Origin: Sulfurimonas sp.
GTDB lineage: Bacteria > Campylobacterota > Campylobacteria > Campylobacterales > Sulfurimonadaceae
NCBI RefSeq assembly: GCF_029027405.1
Contig: NZ_CP093396.1
Span: 868,001-932,000 of the forward strand
DNA: 64,000 nucleotides
Reading direction: 5' to 3'
A model generated the notes under the pieces. The model was not told where the DNA came from and searched no databases. It worked only from the letters and a program-made list of their open reading frames with translations. Shown here in pieces: positions 46,992 through 56,829 of this stretch. A program made the position numbers and the translations under genes. Every line of letters starts with the position of its first letter. The first letter of the stretch is position 1.

Positions 46992-47513
46992 CTAAGCATA
47001 TAATTTTTTGTTAAATTCATCAAACTCTTCTAAAGTTTTTTCTAGTAGTTTTTTAGCATCTTCAAAAAAATTATCTATGATATTTACTTTCTCTAGTGAG
47101 TTATCAAACATTTTAACTATATTTGTTTTTATATGATTTTTTACCTCTTCACTTCTTTCTTTATTTGGTTCAAAAATAGCAGCTATTGTATGTGCTAGTT
47201 CTGTCACAGGTGACTTAGGTGCAGCATCTTTGAGTTCTTTTAAAAATGAGTCTATAAAAGGTTGAGCAATCTTCATAAAAGCTTCTATCTCTTTTTTATC
47301 TTGTGCATCTATGCCATTAGTTTCGATTGAAAATTGAAATGATTGCATAGATGAAAAACTCATAGAAGTACTTGAGCTATTTTCATCTTTTTGGTTTCTG
47401 TAAGACATAGACTGTTCATTTGCAAAGTCCATTTTTATAACATCTCCACTAGAAGTTCTCATCTTTATATTTAAATCGTGTGAGCGGTATGCATCAAGTC
47501 CATAAGAAGTCAT
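46992..47513 (-). CDS. Conserved-looking hypothetical protein
   Basis: 173 residues, not recognised. The first third is Ser-rich with many polar residues (SSSTSMSFSSMQSFQFS); the last two thirds are predicted helical and acidic, with heptad-like Leu/Ile spacing (FFEDAKKLLEKTLEEFDEF). No signal peptide or membrane segment. Divergent from surE with an 85-bp gap. Codon use looks like the neighbours. Confidence 0.75.
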   Translation of the reverse strand: MTSYGLDAYRSHDLNIKMRTSSGDVIKMDFANEQSMSYRNQKDENSSSTSMSFSSMQSFQFSIETNGIDAQDKKEIEAFMKIAQPFIDSFLKELKDAAPKSPVTELAHTIAAIFEPNKERSEEVKNHIKTNIVKMFDNSLEKVNIIDNFFEDAKKLLEKTLEEFDEFNKKLYA

Positions 47514-47598
47514 AATTTATCCTTTGTATCTGTAACTTATATATCGGAAAAAAAAGTAAATTATAAAGCTTAAAGAGCTTTTTGTATAAAATACACTT

Positions 47599-48384
47599 AT
47601 GAAAAAAAAATATAAAATTTTAGTGACAAATGATGATGGTTACGAGGCAAAAGGTTTGCTTTGTTTAGTGAAGGCTTTAAAAGAGTTAGATGGTGTTGAA
47701 GTTACTGTTGTCGCTCCTGCAAATGAGAAGTCTGCTTGTGGACATTCTCTTACTTTGGTTCGTCCACTTCGTTTTGTGAGTGTTGATGATGATTTTTATA
47801 AACTCGACGATGGTACTCCTAGTGATTGTGTTTACTTATCTCTAAGTACACTTTTTGAAAATGAAAAGCCTGACCTTCTCGTAAGTGGCATAAATCGTGG
47901 CTCAAACATGGGAGAAGATATAACTTATAGTGGAACAGCAGCAGGTGCTATGGAAGGTGTTTTACATGATGTTCCTTCAATTGCCATTTCTCAAGTGATG
48001 GACTTTACAAATCCAGATGGAGATTTTACTCTTGCAATGAAAACTATAAAAAAACTTGTTTTAAAGATTAAAAAGGGTTCCTTTCCTTTACCAAAAAGAG
48101 AGTTTTTAAATATAAATATACCAGCAGATGTTGATGAAGCACAGATGCAAGTAACTTATGCAGGTTATAGATTTTACGCAAATGATTCTCATGTACATAG
48201 AAACCCAAGAGGTGAAGAATATTACTGGTTAGGATTACATCCTCTTGATTTTGTTCCAAGAGATGGCGTTGAAGAAGTTAGTGATTATGAGGCTGTTCAG
48301 GCAGGTAAAATATCGATAACGCCTATTATGCTTGATTTAAGTGCGTATAAAAGTATAAAAAATCTCAAAAGTTGGATAGAGTAA
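47599..48384 (+). CDS. surE: 5'/3'-nucleotidase SurE
   Basis: 261 residues. N-terminal ILVTNDDGYEAKGL gives the metal-binding Asp pair; SGINRGSNMGEDITYSGTAAGAMEG gives the catalytic Asn and the conserved glycine loop. It dephosphorylates nucleoside monophosphates and helps survival in stationary phase. One nt before the next gene. Confidence 0.96.
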   Translation: MKKKYKILVTNDDGYEAKGLLCLVKALKELDGVEVTVVAPANEKSACGHSLTLVRPLRFVSVDDDFYKLDDGTPSDCVYLSLSTLFENEKPDLLVSGINRGSNMGEDITYSGTAAGAMEGVLHDVPSIAISQVMDFTNPDGDFTLAMKTIKKLVLKIKKGSFPLPKREFLNINIPADVDEAQMQVTYAGYRFYANDSHVHRNPRGEEYYWLGLHPLDFVPRDGVEEVSDYEAVQAGKISITPIMLDLSAYKSIKNLKSWIE

Positions 48385-48385
48385 A

Positions 48386-49027
48386 ATGCCTAAAGAAGAT
48401 AGACTAAAACTTCTTTTTGAAGATGATTTTTTAAAACTTGAAAATGCGAAAATTATACTTTTAGGAGTTGGTGGAGTAGGTAGTTTTTGTCTTGATTGTT
48501 TAATGCGAAGCGGAATTACTGATGTTACTATTGTTGATTTTGATACTTATGATGACTCAAATCAAAATCGCCAAATGTGGTCAGAACTGCATGAAGATGA
48601 GCTTAAAGTTGAGGCTTTAAAAAAACATTACCCAGAAGTAAAAATCATAAATAAACGCATAGATGAAGAGTGGGTTTGGGATTTTGATTTTGATGAGTAT
48701 GATTTAGTGCTAGATGCCATAGATGACACAAAGGCAAAACTAGCTATCGCTCAAAAGTGCCATAAAAAACTTATATCTTCTTTTGGTGGTGCAAAACGCA
48801 TAGATGCCTCGCAGGTTAAAGTGGATGATATTTGGAAAACTTACGGAGATAAATTTGGCTCTAAAATACGATATGAACTTAGAAAAAGAGGTTTTAAGAA
48901 AAAGTATAAAGTTGTCTTTTCTTCAGAAGAAGCACGAGTAAAAGAGAAAGGTAGTTTTATGGGTGTTACTGCTACATTTGGTCTTATAATGTGTAGTGAA
49001 GCAGTTAAAAAATTGTTAAAAGGATAG
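48386..49027 (+). CDS. ThiF/E1-like adenylating enzyme, TcdA-like
   Basis: 213 residues. Rossmann ATP loop LLGVGGVGSFCLD, the R-finger region DSNQNRQMWS and VLDAIDDTKAK identify the ThiF/MoeB/E1 superfamily; the absence of a CxxC zinc pair and the KLISSFGGAKRIDASQ segment point to TcdA, which cyclises t6A to ct6A in tRNA. It is shorter than the E. coli enzyme (268 residues), lacking the C-terminal helix region. Translationally close to surE. Confidence 0.85.
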   Translation: MPKEDRLKLLFEDDFLKLENAKIILLGVGGVGSFCLDCLMRSGITDVTIVDFDTYDDSNQNRQMWSELHEDELKVEALKKHYPEVKIINKRIDEEWVWDFDFDEYDLVLDAIDDTKAKLAIAQKCHKKLISSFGGAKRIDASQVKVDDIWKTYGDKFGSKIRYELRKRGFKKKYKVVFSSEEARVKEKGSFMGVTATFGLIMCSEAVKKLLKG

Positions 49028-49104
49028 GTTTGTAGATAATTTCTACTTGTATAGATAGGCAATATCTAAAGAGTTTATAAAAGAGACTAAAGAAGGATGT
49101 TTAG

Positions 49105-49350
49105 ATGAGTCATGGTTTTGATTTAAATAACCCACTGATATGTGAAGGTATGATAGGTGATGGTTGCGGAGGTGGACGGCTTTTTATGGTTGAAGAGAAC
49201 ACTCTTAAAGCTTATGACCCCGTAACTAAAGAATATTTTGTTCTTTTAGAAAAAATAGAGAAACCTCATAGCATCTCTAAAAAGGCTTGTATAGTTAGTG
49301 TCGTATGTGAAGATGAGCTTATAGAGTTTGACTTGTCTTTGATTAAGTAG
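49105..49350 (+). CDS. Small protein of unknown function
   Basis: 81 residues, not recognised. A Gly/Cys-rich centre (CEGMIGDGCGGGRLFMVEE) precedes beta-strand-like sequence; it has four Cys in all. AAGGA lies 8 nt before the ATG. It follows the TcdA-like gene by 77 nt on the same strand. No signal peptide. Confidence 0.65.
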   Translation: MSHGFDLNNPLICEGMIGDGCGGGRLFMVEENTLKAYDPVTKEYFVLLEKIEKPHSISKKACIVSVVCEDELIEFDLSLIK

Positions 49351-49514
49351 AGTTAGCTCGATTAAAATCTGGATTCCAAGGAATGTGGAACCTAGAACTT
49401 GTTCGAGGTTAATCTTTTCAAGATACACAAAATAAAGCCAGCAAGTTTATATCTGAACTAAAAAATAATATAAAAACTCTTAATAATATGCCTCATAGAT
49501 GAGTAAAATACGAT

Positions 49515-49727
49515 TTAAAGTAAAAAAATGGTATCTGAATAATTATTTTTCTTATAGTTTAAAAGATAATCATAAACCATTTTTAACTTCAAACTTTTAC
49601 TCAATCCCCTATGAATTATAATCAGTATTTTCAGTGGAGAAAAAGTTCCACCATCGAGAGTATTTGTTGTATTTGTAATCTTAATATTTTTATATTTATT
49701 ACGAGTGAATAAATAAGATAAATATAT
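49515..49727 (-). mobile_element. Transposase C-terminal fragment (same IS type as 46.3 kb)
   Basis: On the minus strand an open frame reads YLFTRNKYKNIKITNTTN, then LDGGTFSPLK, HRGLSKSLKLKMVYDYLL and NYKKN before a stop at 49515. It matches the end of the decayed transposase at 46.7-46.9 kb but is better preserved (no stop after SLKLKM). The rest of the 594-bp gap (49351-49944) holds no gene that can be supported. Confidence 0.75.
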
Positions 49728-49902
49728 TCAAAGTTTTTCTATGGCATTTACAAAGTTTTTTGGACAAAGCCCTATGAAGTTATTAAAAAAACGAAAGTAT
49801 TATTATTAAATGGCTAAAACAAAGAAGGAAAAATATATCTATTAAACAATACCTTTAAAATTAAATATAATCCTTTTAGCATAAAAAAGATATTGATATT
49901 CG

Positions 49903-49922
49903 GTATCATTATATTGTATCAT
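49903..49922 (+). promoter_or_regulatory. Possible operator: direct repeat GTATCAT
   Basis: GTATCAT occurs at 49903-49909 and 49916-49922, a 13-bp spacing, just upstream of the three-gene envelope transport operon. Such operons often have a TetR-type regulator; none is visible nearby. Confidence 0.25.
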
Positions 49923-49944
49923 ATGAAAAAAAGGTTTTGTATAT

Positions 49945-50712
49945 ATGATAAAAATAATTTTAGTAAGTCTACTTACTTTTTCTGGGCTTTTTGCGATTAC
50001 ACCTATTGAGATAGCTAGAAAAGTAAAAAATTCTTCAAGTGGATACGAAAGTTCAAAAAGTGTTACGGAGATGGTTCTTATAGATCAAGCTAAAAATAGA
50101 GCTGTTAGAGTTATGCACTCTATGGCTTTAGAAAATACAGCTGATGATGGTAACAATGGCGATAAATCTTTGATGGAGTTTCAAACTCCTATTGATGTAA
50201 AAGGTACTAAGTTTTTAACTCACGAAAAAATTGTAAAAAATAATAACCAATGGCTTTACCTTCCAGCACTTAAAAGGATAAAAAGAATCACAAGTAAAAA
50301 TAAAAGTGGTTCATTTATGGGTAGTGAATTTTCTTATGAAGATTTATCTTCACGAGAGCCTTCTAAGTATACTTATTCAAAAGAATTTCAAGATGTTTTA
50401 CTAGATGGCATAGAAACTTATAAGTATGAAAGATATGCAAAAGATAAAAATTCAGGATATTCAAAACAGATAATTTGGGTAGATAAAAAAAGATTTGTAG
50501 TACTACAAGTAGAATATTATGATAAGAAAAAAGAGCTTTTAAAAACTTCAAATTATAGTGGATACAAAAAAACCAAAGATACTTATAGAGTATCTTTTAT
50601 AGTTATGAAAAATCATCAAAATCTTAAAAGTACTACATTTAAATATCTTGAAGATGAGATTCATTTAAAATTAGATGAGAAGTTATTTTCAAAAAGATAT
50701 TTAAAAGATTAA
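49945..50712 (+). CDS. LolA-like outer-membrane lipoprotein-sorting protein
   Basis: 255 residues with a signal peptide (MIKIILVSLLTFSGLFA). The body fits the LolA-like family found beside RND/MMPL transporters: MEFQTPIDVKGTKFL, WLYLPALKRIKRI, GSFMGSEFSYEDL. It folds as an open beta-barrel that carries a lipid or lipoprotein-like ligand across the periplasm. The next gene starts 4 nt after its stop, so the trio 49945-54187 is one operon. Confidence 0.88.
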   Translation: MIKIILVSLLTFSGLFAITPIEIARKVKNSSSGYESSKSVTEMVLIDQAKNRAVRVMHSMALENTADDGNNGDKSLMEFQTPIDVKGTKFLTHEKIVKNNNQWLYLPALKRIKRITSKNKSGSFMGSEFSYEDLSSREPSKYTYSKEFQDVLLDGIETYKYERYAKDKNSGYSKQIIWVDKKRFVVLQVEYYDKKKELLKTSNYSGYKKTKDTYRVSFIVMKNHQNLKSTTFKYLEDEIHLKLDEKLFSKRYLKD

Positions 50713-50716
50713 AAAC

Positions 50717-51868
50717 TTGAAAGGATTATTGTTTATTTCTATTATATTTTCTAGCTTTTCTTTTGCAGATGTAGAGTATAAAAGTTATCTAGGGTATGAG
50801 TATAAGTCATATTTAAAATCAGATGATACAAAAAAAGGCTTTAACAGTGCGATAACTTTTCAAAATGAGTTTAAATACTCTTTTGATGATTCTAAAATAT
50901 ATTCAAAAGTAGATGTTTTGAAAGATTTTGAAGAAGAGGAGAGAGATTATTTTAATATCACAGAACTATATCTTTCACAAAGTTTTGATGCTTTTGATTT
51001 GTACTTTGGTAAAAAAGTTATCTTTTTAGGTAGTTTAGAAGCAAATAATATTGTAGATATTTTTAATAGACAAAACTATAAAAAAGATTCTTTATCAACC
51101 TATAAAGATGGGGCATATATGGGTGGTATAAACTATTATTTTGAAGATGATTCTATTTTAAATATTTATATAAAAGGGTTTGAAAAAGATGTACAGTTTT
51201 CAAGTAAGAACTCCCCCTATTATCCTTTTAAAAACACTAACTATGACAAAGATTTATTGTTTGCAAATGGAAGTGAAAGTCCATCAATTTTGAGTACTTA
51301 TTCAAAGAGTTATGATGAAGACATCATAGCTGATATAAGTTATGGATTTTTTTATGGATATGATGGCAATATTTTATATAAAAGGGAAAATAACACTTAT
51401 CAAGCTATGTTATTTCAAAGTATGAAAATTTTTACTTATGATACTTTTGTTGTGGATTCTATGCTTTTTAAAGTGGAAGCTTCTTATACTAAAGTACAAG
51501 ATGATGGAGATTTTGAGATAAAAGATTTTTATGAGTTTGGAATGGGAGCAGAGTATACAATAGTTCGATTTATAGACAATCATAATTTAGGTCTAATATC
51601 TGAGTATTATAAAAGTGATAGTAGTTTCACTAGCTTTGAAAACGATATATTTTTGGCTTTAAGGTACTCTCTAAACGACAAAGATTCAAGTGAGCTTTTA
51701 CTAGGGCTTAGTAAGGATATGAAAACAAATGAAAAAAGTAGCTATTTAAAATATAGCGGTAGATTAACAGATAGTTTAAATATAAGTATAGATGTGCAAT
51801 ATATGCAAACGAACAGTTTTTTAAATGAACACCTTCGCGTTGGCTGTGAAATCAAATATTATTTTTAA
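50717..51868 (+). CDS. Outer-membrane beta-barrel protein
   Basis: 383 residues from a TTG start; the signal peptide (KGLLFISIIFSSFSFA) begins directly there, which supports it. The body alternates hydrophobic and polar residues, rich in Tyr, Phe, Asp and Ser, and ends in an aromatic residue (VGCEIKYYF), as outer-membrane barrels do. It resembles DUF1302-type proteins that accompany LolA-like/RND pairs. Likely the outer-membrane part of the export path. Confidence 0.75.
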   Translation: MKGLLFISIIFSSFSFADVEYKSYLGYEYKSYLKSDDTKKGFNSAITFQNEFKYSFDDSKIYSKVDVLKDFEEEERDYFNITELYLSQSFDAFDLYFGKKVIFLGSLEANNIVDIFNRQNYKKDSLSTYKDGAYMGGINYYFEDDSILNIYIKGFEKDVQFSSKNSPYYPFKNTNYDKDLLFANGSESPSILSTYSKSYDEDIIADISYGFFYGYDGNILYKRENNTYQAMLFQSMKIFTYDTFVVDSMLFKVEASYTKVQDDGDFEIKDFYEFGMGAEYTIVRFIDNHNLGLISEYYKSDSSFTSFENDIFLALRYSLNDKDSSELLLGLSKDMKTNEKSSYLKYSGRLTDSLNISIDVQYMQTNSFLNEHLRVGCEIKYYF

Positions 51869-51877
51869 GGAAAAAAT

Positions 51878-54187
51878 ATGACAAAAGAAAAATTTACATT
51901 AAAAGTTATACAGTATAGATGGGCAATATCGATACTTGTACCACTTATGATAATTGCTTTATTTGTGGCAAATATTAAGAATGCAGGGATGGAAACTGAT
52001 TTTGATATTTGGTTTGATAAAGATTCAAAAGTTATGAAAAATTTTAAACATTTTAAAAGTACTTTTGGTTCTGATGATAGACTTTTATTGGCAATGCGTA
52101 GTGAAGATGGTATTTTCAATAAAAAAACACTCAAAAGCATCCAAAGTATTACCGATGAACTTTGGCAAACAAAATATATAGCAAGAGTAGATTCTATTAC
52201 CAACTTTCAATATGCACATGTAAGTAGTGAAGACCCAGATGAAATAATTGTGGAGGATTTTTTAGATGATATTGATAATATCTCAGATGCCGATTTAAAA
52301 ATAAAAGAAAAAATAGCAAGAACTGATACACAAACAAAAAATCTACTTATCTCTGCTGATGGTAAATCAGCTGTAATAATAGCAAGGATGGTATACTCAC
52401 AAGGTATAGAACCAAAATCATATATAGCACTTTATAACAAAGCAAATATACTTATAGATAAATACAAATTAGATGGTGTAGAGTATCACAATATAGGAGT
52501 ACCTGCTGGTACAAATGCTTTTGTAAAAGCAATTACTAGTAATGTCAAAACTTTTTTACCTATGATATTGCTTGTTATTATTGTACTGTTAGCTGTAATA
52601 TTTAGAAGTATTTTAAGTGTATTATTACCTTTAGGTGTTGTTATTCTTACTGTTTTATTTATAGCTGGACTTACTTTTGGACTGGGATATAAACTAAATA
52701 CAATAACTACTATGTTTCCAATTTTTATCATTGCTATTGGTATAGCTGATTCTATACATATATTTTGGGTATGGAAACATAAAAGGCAAGAGGGCATGAA
52801 CAATCAAGATAGTATATTATTCTCTATAGAAAAAAACTTTTTTCCTGCTTTCATCACATCTTTGACTACTTTTGTTGGTTTTTTATCTTTGGGTATTAGT
52901 AAAATTGTACCTTTACAAGCCTTTGGTTTAACACTTGCTAGTGGCGCTTTGATGGCATTTATATTAAGTGTGACATTGTTGCCTGCACTTTTAAGTATCA
53001 TCAATCCAAATATTAAAGTACAAAAGAAAAAGACAGATAATTTGGAGAATTTTATAAAAAAATATACACAATTTATAAGTAGAAATGATAAAACTATTAT
53101 TATCATATTTTTACTAATTATTGGTATAATTTTCATAGGCTTCAAAGATGTGGTAATAGATACAGATTTTATGAAACAATTCTCAAAAGAAACACAGATA
53201 CGAAAAAGTGCTGATTTTGTGGAAAAAAATATAGGGGGAACTTTATCTATAGAGATAATTATAGATTCTAAAGAACCCTCAGGTGTAAATAAACCAGACC
53301 TTATGCAAGATGTAGAAAATTTTAATGAAGAATTTAAAGCAGAATTTCCAAGGGTTAGACATATGGGTTCATTAACACAAGTGGTCAAAAAATATCACAA
53401 ACTTATGAATGGCGATAAAGAGGAATTTTATAAGATACCAGATTCTAAAGAACTTATATCCCAATATATGCTTTTATATGCTCTTTCACTCCCACAAGGC
53501 ATGGGAATAAATGATATGATGGATGTAAATAGTAGATATTTAAGAGTAACTGCTATGATAAATATAGCAAGTGAATTAGAAAAATTAGAGATGTATAAAT
53601 GGACACAAAACTGGTGGACAACACATAGTAACTATACAGCAACAATAGAGGGTCTTCCTATGATAAGTGGACACATGAGAACAGAACTAACAGATACGCT
53701 TATAAAATCAATCTCATTAGCTCTTGTCCTTGTAACCTTGATATTTTGGTTCACATTTAAAAGTAAATTTTTTATGATAGTTTCTACTATTCCAAATGTT
53801 GCACCACTGTTTATAGCCATCGGTATTACAGGATGGTTAGGTGTAAATGTAGATTTAGGTATGGCAATAGTATTTGTAATTATCATAGGAATAGCCATAG
53901 ATGATACAGTACATTTTCTCAGCAAATATAAATCAGCACAAGAAAAAGGTAAAAATGTTACTGACTCTATAGAAGAGTCACTTTTATTAGGGGGAAATGC
54001 TATAGTTATCACAACTATTATCTTAGTTTTGGGATTTGGTACATTTTTGTTTAGTGATTTTTCTATGTATTATAACTTTGGTCTTATGAGTAGTATAGCT
54101 TTATCATTTGCTATGATTTTAGATGTATTATTACTTCCTGCTATTTTGATTTATTTGGATAAAAGAAAAAAGATGATTAAAAGGTAG
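51878..54187 (+). CDS. RND-superfamily (MMPL-type) lipid transporter
   Basis: 769 residues with two repeats, each with one N-terminal helix, a large periplasmic loop and five more helices. The proton-relay region has IAIGIADSIHIFWVWKH in the first half and GIAIDDTVHFLSKYK in the second, typical of MMPL/HpnN-like exporters of lipids or hopanoids rather than drug pumps. It lies 9 nt after the barrel gene and completes an inner membrane-periplasm-outer membrane set. The substrate is unknown. Confidence 0.92.
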   Translation: MTKEKFTLKVIQYRWAISILVPLMIIALFVANIKNAGMETDFDIWFDKDSKVMKNFKHFKSTFGSDDRLLLAMRSEDGIFNKKTLKSIQSITDELWQTKYIARVDSITNFQYAHVSSEDPDEIIVEDFLDDIDNISDADLKIKEKIARTDTQTKNLLISADGKSAVIIARMVYSQGIEPKSYIALYNKANILIDKYKLDGVEYHNIGVPAGTNAFVKAITSNVKTFLPMILLVIIVLLAVIFRSILSVLLPLGVVILTVLFIAGLTFGLGYKLNTITTMFPIFIIAIGIADSIHIFWVWKHKRQEGMNNQDSILFSIEKNFFPAFITSLTTFVGFLSLGISKIVPLQAFGLTLASGALMAFILSVTLLPALLSIINPNIKVQKKKTDNLENFIKKYTQFISRNDKTIIIIFLLIIGIIFIGFKDVVIDTDFMKQFSKETQIRKSADFVEKNIGGTLSIEIIIDSKEPSGVNKPDLMQDVENFNEEFKAEFPRVRHMGSLTQVVKKYHKLMNGDKEEFYKIPDSKELISQYMLLYALSLPQGMGINDMMDVNSRYLRVTAMINIASELEKLEMYKWTQNWWTTHSNYTATIEGLPMISGHMRTELTDTLIKSISLALVLVTLIFWFTFKSKFFMIVSTIPNVAPLFIAIGITGWLGVNVDLGMAIVFVIIIGIAIDDTVHFLSKYKSAQEKGKNVTDSIEESLLLGGNAIVITTIILVLGFGTFLFSDFSMYYNFGLMSSIALSFAMILDVLLLPAILIYLDKRKKMIKR

Positions 54188-54349
54188 ATATTTTAAAGGA
54201 AATCTATTGTCCAAGGTGGTAAGATTATAAAAAAAACTTTATAAAAATACAAAAAGCTAAACTTATGATACTTCCATAGAAGAGTATTGAGATTCTATAA
54301 CAAAGAATCAACAATAGAGGGTAACCTTAGACTTAGTATTTAAAGGAAA

Positions 54350-55294
54350 ATGATGAAAATAATAATATTTTTTTTACTTTTAATAGCGTCTGCATCTGCA
54401 AATCCAATGTGGTATTACAATGTTCAAAAAACAAAAGCAAATAGTTATGTAGGTTATGGAAGTGAATATAGCAAAGCGAATGCAAAACAAAAAGCTTTAA
54501 ATAACATCATATCTCAGATGTCTGCAAGTGTAAACACTTCGTTTTCTCAAAATTCAAAAGCCACTTTATATGATTATGAACTTTTAAAGTCAGAGTTTTC
54601 TGATGGAAAATATTTTGTAGCTTTGGAGTATGAAAATATTCCATCTTTAGATAAGTTTGTCAATAAAATAAAAAAGAGCGATATTAAACTGAAAAATGAG
54701 AAGCAAAATAGCTATTTAAAAAATACTATTATGGCATCTAAACTAAAAAAATATTTGAAAAAGGATATAACTTTTTCATTGGTAAGAAAAGATGCAAAAT
54801 GGTTTGTAAAGTACAAAAACATACTTCAAATTCTAGATAAAAAAGACTTCGCAAAGTTCTTTAGTACGGTTGATAACAAGCAAATGAGTATAAATACAAA
54901 TAAGCGTGAAAATATTCTATACAATGAAGACAAGTTCTTTTTCAAAGTTAAGTCCGCAAAGAAAGCTTATGCATCTATATTTACAGTTTACGAAGATGGA
55001 ACTGTATCGACGCTTGTAAGAAATGTAGCACTTAAAAAAGAGAAGTTAGAAAATATCCCTGATAAAGATTTTGAGACTATTCCACAAGCTGGACTTATGC
55101 AAAGAGGGATAGAGACTTATAATCTTTATATTTTGTTACTAAGCAATAAAAAAATACATTTGGACAGCTTTGCTCACGCAGATGAAGAGTTGATAGAAGA
55201 AGAGAAGTATAAGAACTTTGATGAGCTTATAGAGTTTATAGATACTAAAGAGTATGCCACACTCAAAGTAGTTACAAAGCCAAGAATGTACTAA
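54350..55294 (+). CDS. Exported LPP20/DUF4384-like protein
   Basis: 314 residues; signal peptide IIIFFLLLIASASA. Residues 20-130 resemble LPP20-type modules (WYYNVQKTKANSYVGYG, then an Ala/Lys-rich helix with repeated S, N and Q). Residues 195-290 fit DUF4384 (EDKFFFKVKSAKKAYASIF, VYEDGTVSTLVRN). Such proteins sit at the outer membrane; the role is unknown. Two ATGs occur in tandem (54350, 54353). Confidence 0.7.
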   Translation: MMKIIIFFLLLIASASANPMWYYNVQKTKANSYVGYGSEYSKANAKQKALNNIISQMSASVNTSFSQNSKATLYDYELLKSEFSDGKYFVALEYENIPSLDKFVNKIKKSDIKLKNEKQNSYLKNTIMASKLKKYLKKDITFSLVRKDAKWFVKYKNILQILDKKDFAKFFSTVDNKQMSINTNKRENILYNEDKFFFKVKSAKKAYASIFTVYEDGTVSTLVRNVALKKEKLENIPDKDFETIPQAGLMQRGIETYNLYILLLSNKKIHLDSFAHADEELIEEEKYKNFDELIEFIDTKEYATLKVVTKPRMY

Positions 55295-55340
55295 ATTTTG
55301 CTATAATAATAAAAATTAAATATTATAAAGAGAATAAATT

Positions 55341-55838
55341 ATGGAAAAAATTGAACCGATGACACTTTTTGGTTATGAAAAATTACAAGCCGAAGTTAAA
55401 GATTTAAAAGAAGTAAAAAGACCACAAACTGTAAAAGATATTGAAGAAGCACTAGAACATGGAGATTTAAAAGAAAATGCTGAATACCATGCAGCAAAAG
55501 CAGATCAGAGAATGTTTGATGGACGATTAGCAGATCTTGCTGGAATCATTGGTTGTGCAAAAATTGTTGATCCTAGTGAACTTGAACATGCGAAAATCAG
55601 CTTTGGTTCTACGGTTGTTATGACAGATATGAACACAGATGAAGAACTTACTTATACCATAGTTGGTGGCTGTGAGTCGAATCCTGATAATGGACTTATC
55701 TCTTTTGGTTCACCTCTAGCAAAACAACTCTTAGGTAAAGAAGAGGGCGATGAGGTAAAAGTTAGACTCCCTGGTGGTGAAAAAGAGTTTGAAATAGATG
55801 AAGTAAAATATGAGGAAATAGTTTTTGAATGCAATTAA
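55341..55838 (+). CDS. greA: Transcription elongation factor GreA
   Basis: 165 residues. N-terminal coiled coil with the acidic tip LEHGDLKENAEYHAAK, which enters the polymerase secondary channel, and a C-terminal FKBP-like domain (YTIVGGCESNPDNGLISFGSPL). It rescues backtracked RNA polymerase by stimulating transcript cleavage. It heads a run of nine overlapping or nearly touching genes. Confidence 0.97.
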   Translation: MEKIEPMTLFGYEKLQAEVKDLKEVKRPQTVKDIEEALEHGDLKENAEYHAAKADQRMFDGRLADLAGIIGCAKIVDPSELEHAKISFGSTVVMTDMNTDEELTYTIVGGCESNPDNGLISFGSPLAKQLLGKEEGDEVKVRLPGGEKEFEIDEVKYEEIVFECN

Positions 55839-56829
55839 TGTAGGCGTAATCGGGGCTACTGGTTACACAGGTTTAGAACTTGTTAAGATGCTTATAAATC
55901 ATCCAATATTTAAGTTAAATTATGTGGCAAACTCTTCTGGTGAAACAACTATAAATAAGTTGCATCCATCATTAAATGGTGTATGTGAGATGGAGGTACA
56001 AAAAGCAAATGTTGATGAATGTGCTTTGTGTTGCGAGTTAGTATTTTTAGCACTTCCACATAAAACAGCTATGGTTTATGTAAAAGAGTTAATTGTAAAA
56101 GGTATTAAGGTTGTTGATTTGTCAGCTGATTACAGACTTCCTCAAGATATTTATGAAGAGTTTTACACACCTCATACAGATGCTTCGAATTTAGAACATG
56201 TTGTTTATGGACTTCCAGAGATGTTTAGAGATGAGTTAGAGTCTGCTAAACTTGTGGCAAATCCAGGGTGCTTCCCAACATCAGCACTTTTAGCTTTACT
56301 TCCATTTATGGACAAAAGAGTTCATAATACTCCAATAATCATAGATGCTAAAACAGGAGTAAGTGGTGCAGGAAAAAAACTAAGTGAAGTTACTCATTTT
56401 GTTAATGTAAATGATAATCTTTTTGCATACAATCCGTTTATGCATAGACACGCACCAGAAATCGCTGTTAAACTTGGTGTGGAGTTTGATGAAGTGAACT
56501 TTGTTCCGCATCTTGTGCCTCTAACTCGTGGAATGCTTTCTTCTATTTATATTCAAGTAAGTCAAGATTTTGATGCTTACAAAACTTTAAAAGACTACTA
56601 TGAAAAAGAGCCTTTTGTGAGAGTAAGCAAAAGTCCTGTTGACATGAAAAATGTCGCTGGAACTAATTTTTGTGACCTTTATGTAAAACAAAAAGGCAAT
56701 ATGCTTTTTATATCTAGTGCAATAGACAACCTGATGAGAGGGGCTTCTTCTCAAGCAGTTGTAAATGCTAATATCATGATGGGTTTATGCCAAAAAGATG
56801 GGATTCCAAATATAGCGTATGTCCCATAA
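55825..56829 (+). CDS. argC: N-acetyl-gamma-glutamyl-phosphate reductase
   Basis: 334 residues from a TTG start that overlaps greA by 14 bp; the nearby ATG at 55829 is out of frame, and the Rossmann motif (VGVIGATGYTGLELV) begins at once. The catalytic Cys is in ANPGCFPTSALL; KTGVSGAGKK and the HRHAPEI segment are typical. Third step of arginine synthesis. Confidence 0.97.
   Translation: MNAINVGVIGATGYTGLELVKMLINHPIFKLNYVANSSGETTINKLHPSLNGVCEMEVQKANVDECALCCELVFLALPHKTAMVYVKELIVKGIKVVDLSADYRLPQDIYEEFYTPHTDASNLEHVVYGLPEMFRDELESAKLVANPGCFPTSALLALLPFMDKRVHNTPIIIDAKTGVSGAGKKLSEVTHFVNVNDNLFAYNPFMHRHAPEIAVKLGVEFDEVNFVPHLVPLTRGMLSSIYIQVSQDFDAYKTLKDYYEKEPFVRVSKSPVDMKNVAGTNFCDLYVKQKGNMLFISSAIDNLMRGASSQAVVNANIMMGLCQKDGIPNIAYVP

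Noticed and set aside
49351..49514. A gene in the gap after the 81-residue protein.
   Set aside because: Only short frames with stops and no ribosome site; nothing recognisable apart from the IS relic further right.
49715..49810. A fragment YIQSFSMAFTKFFGQSPMKLLKK on the + strand, resembling an AraC-family C-terminus (written here in part as SFSMAFTKFFGQSP).
   Set aside because: About 20 residues only, partly overlapping the IS relic on the other strand; too short to support a gene relic.
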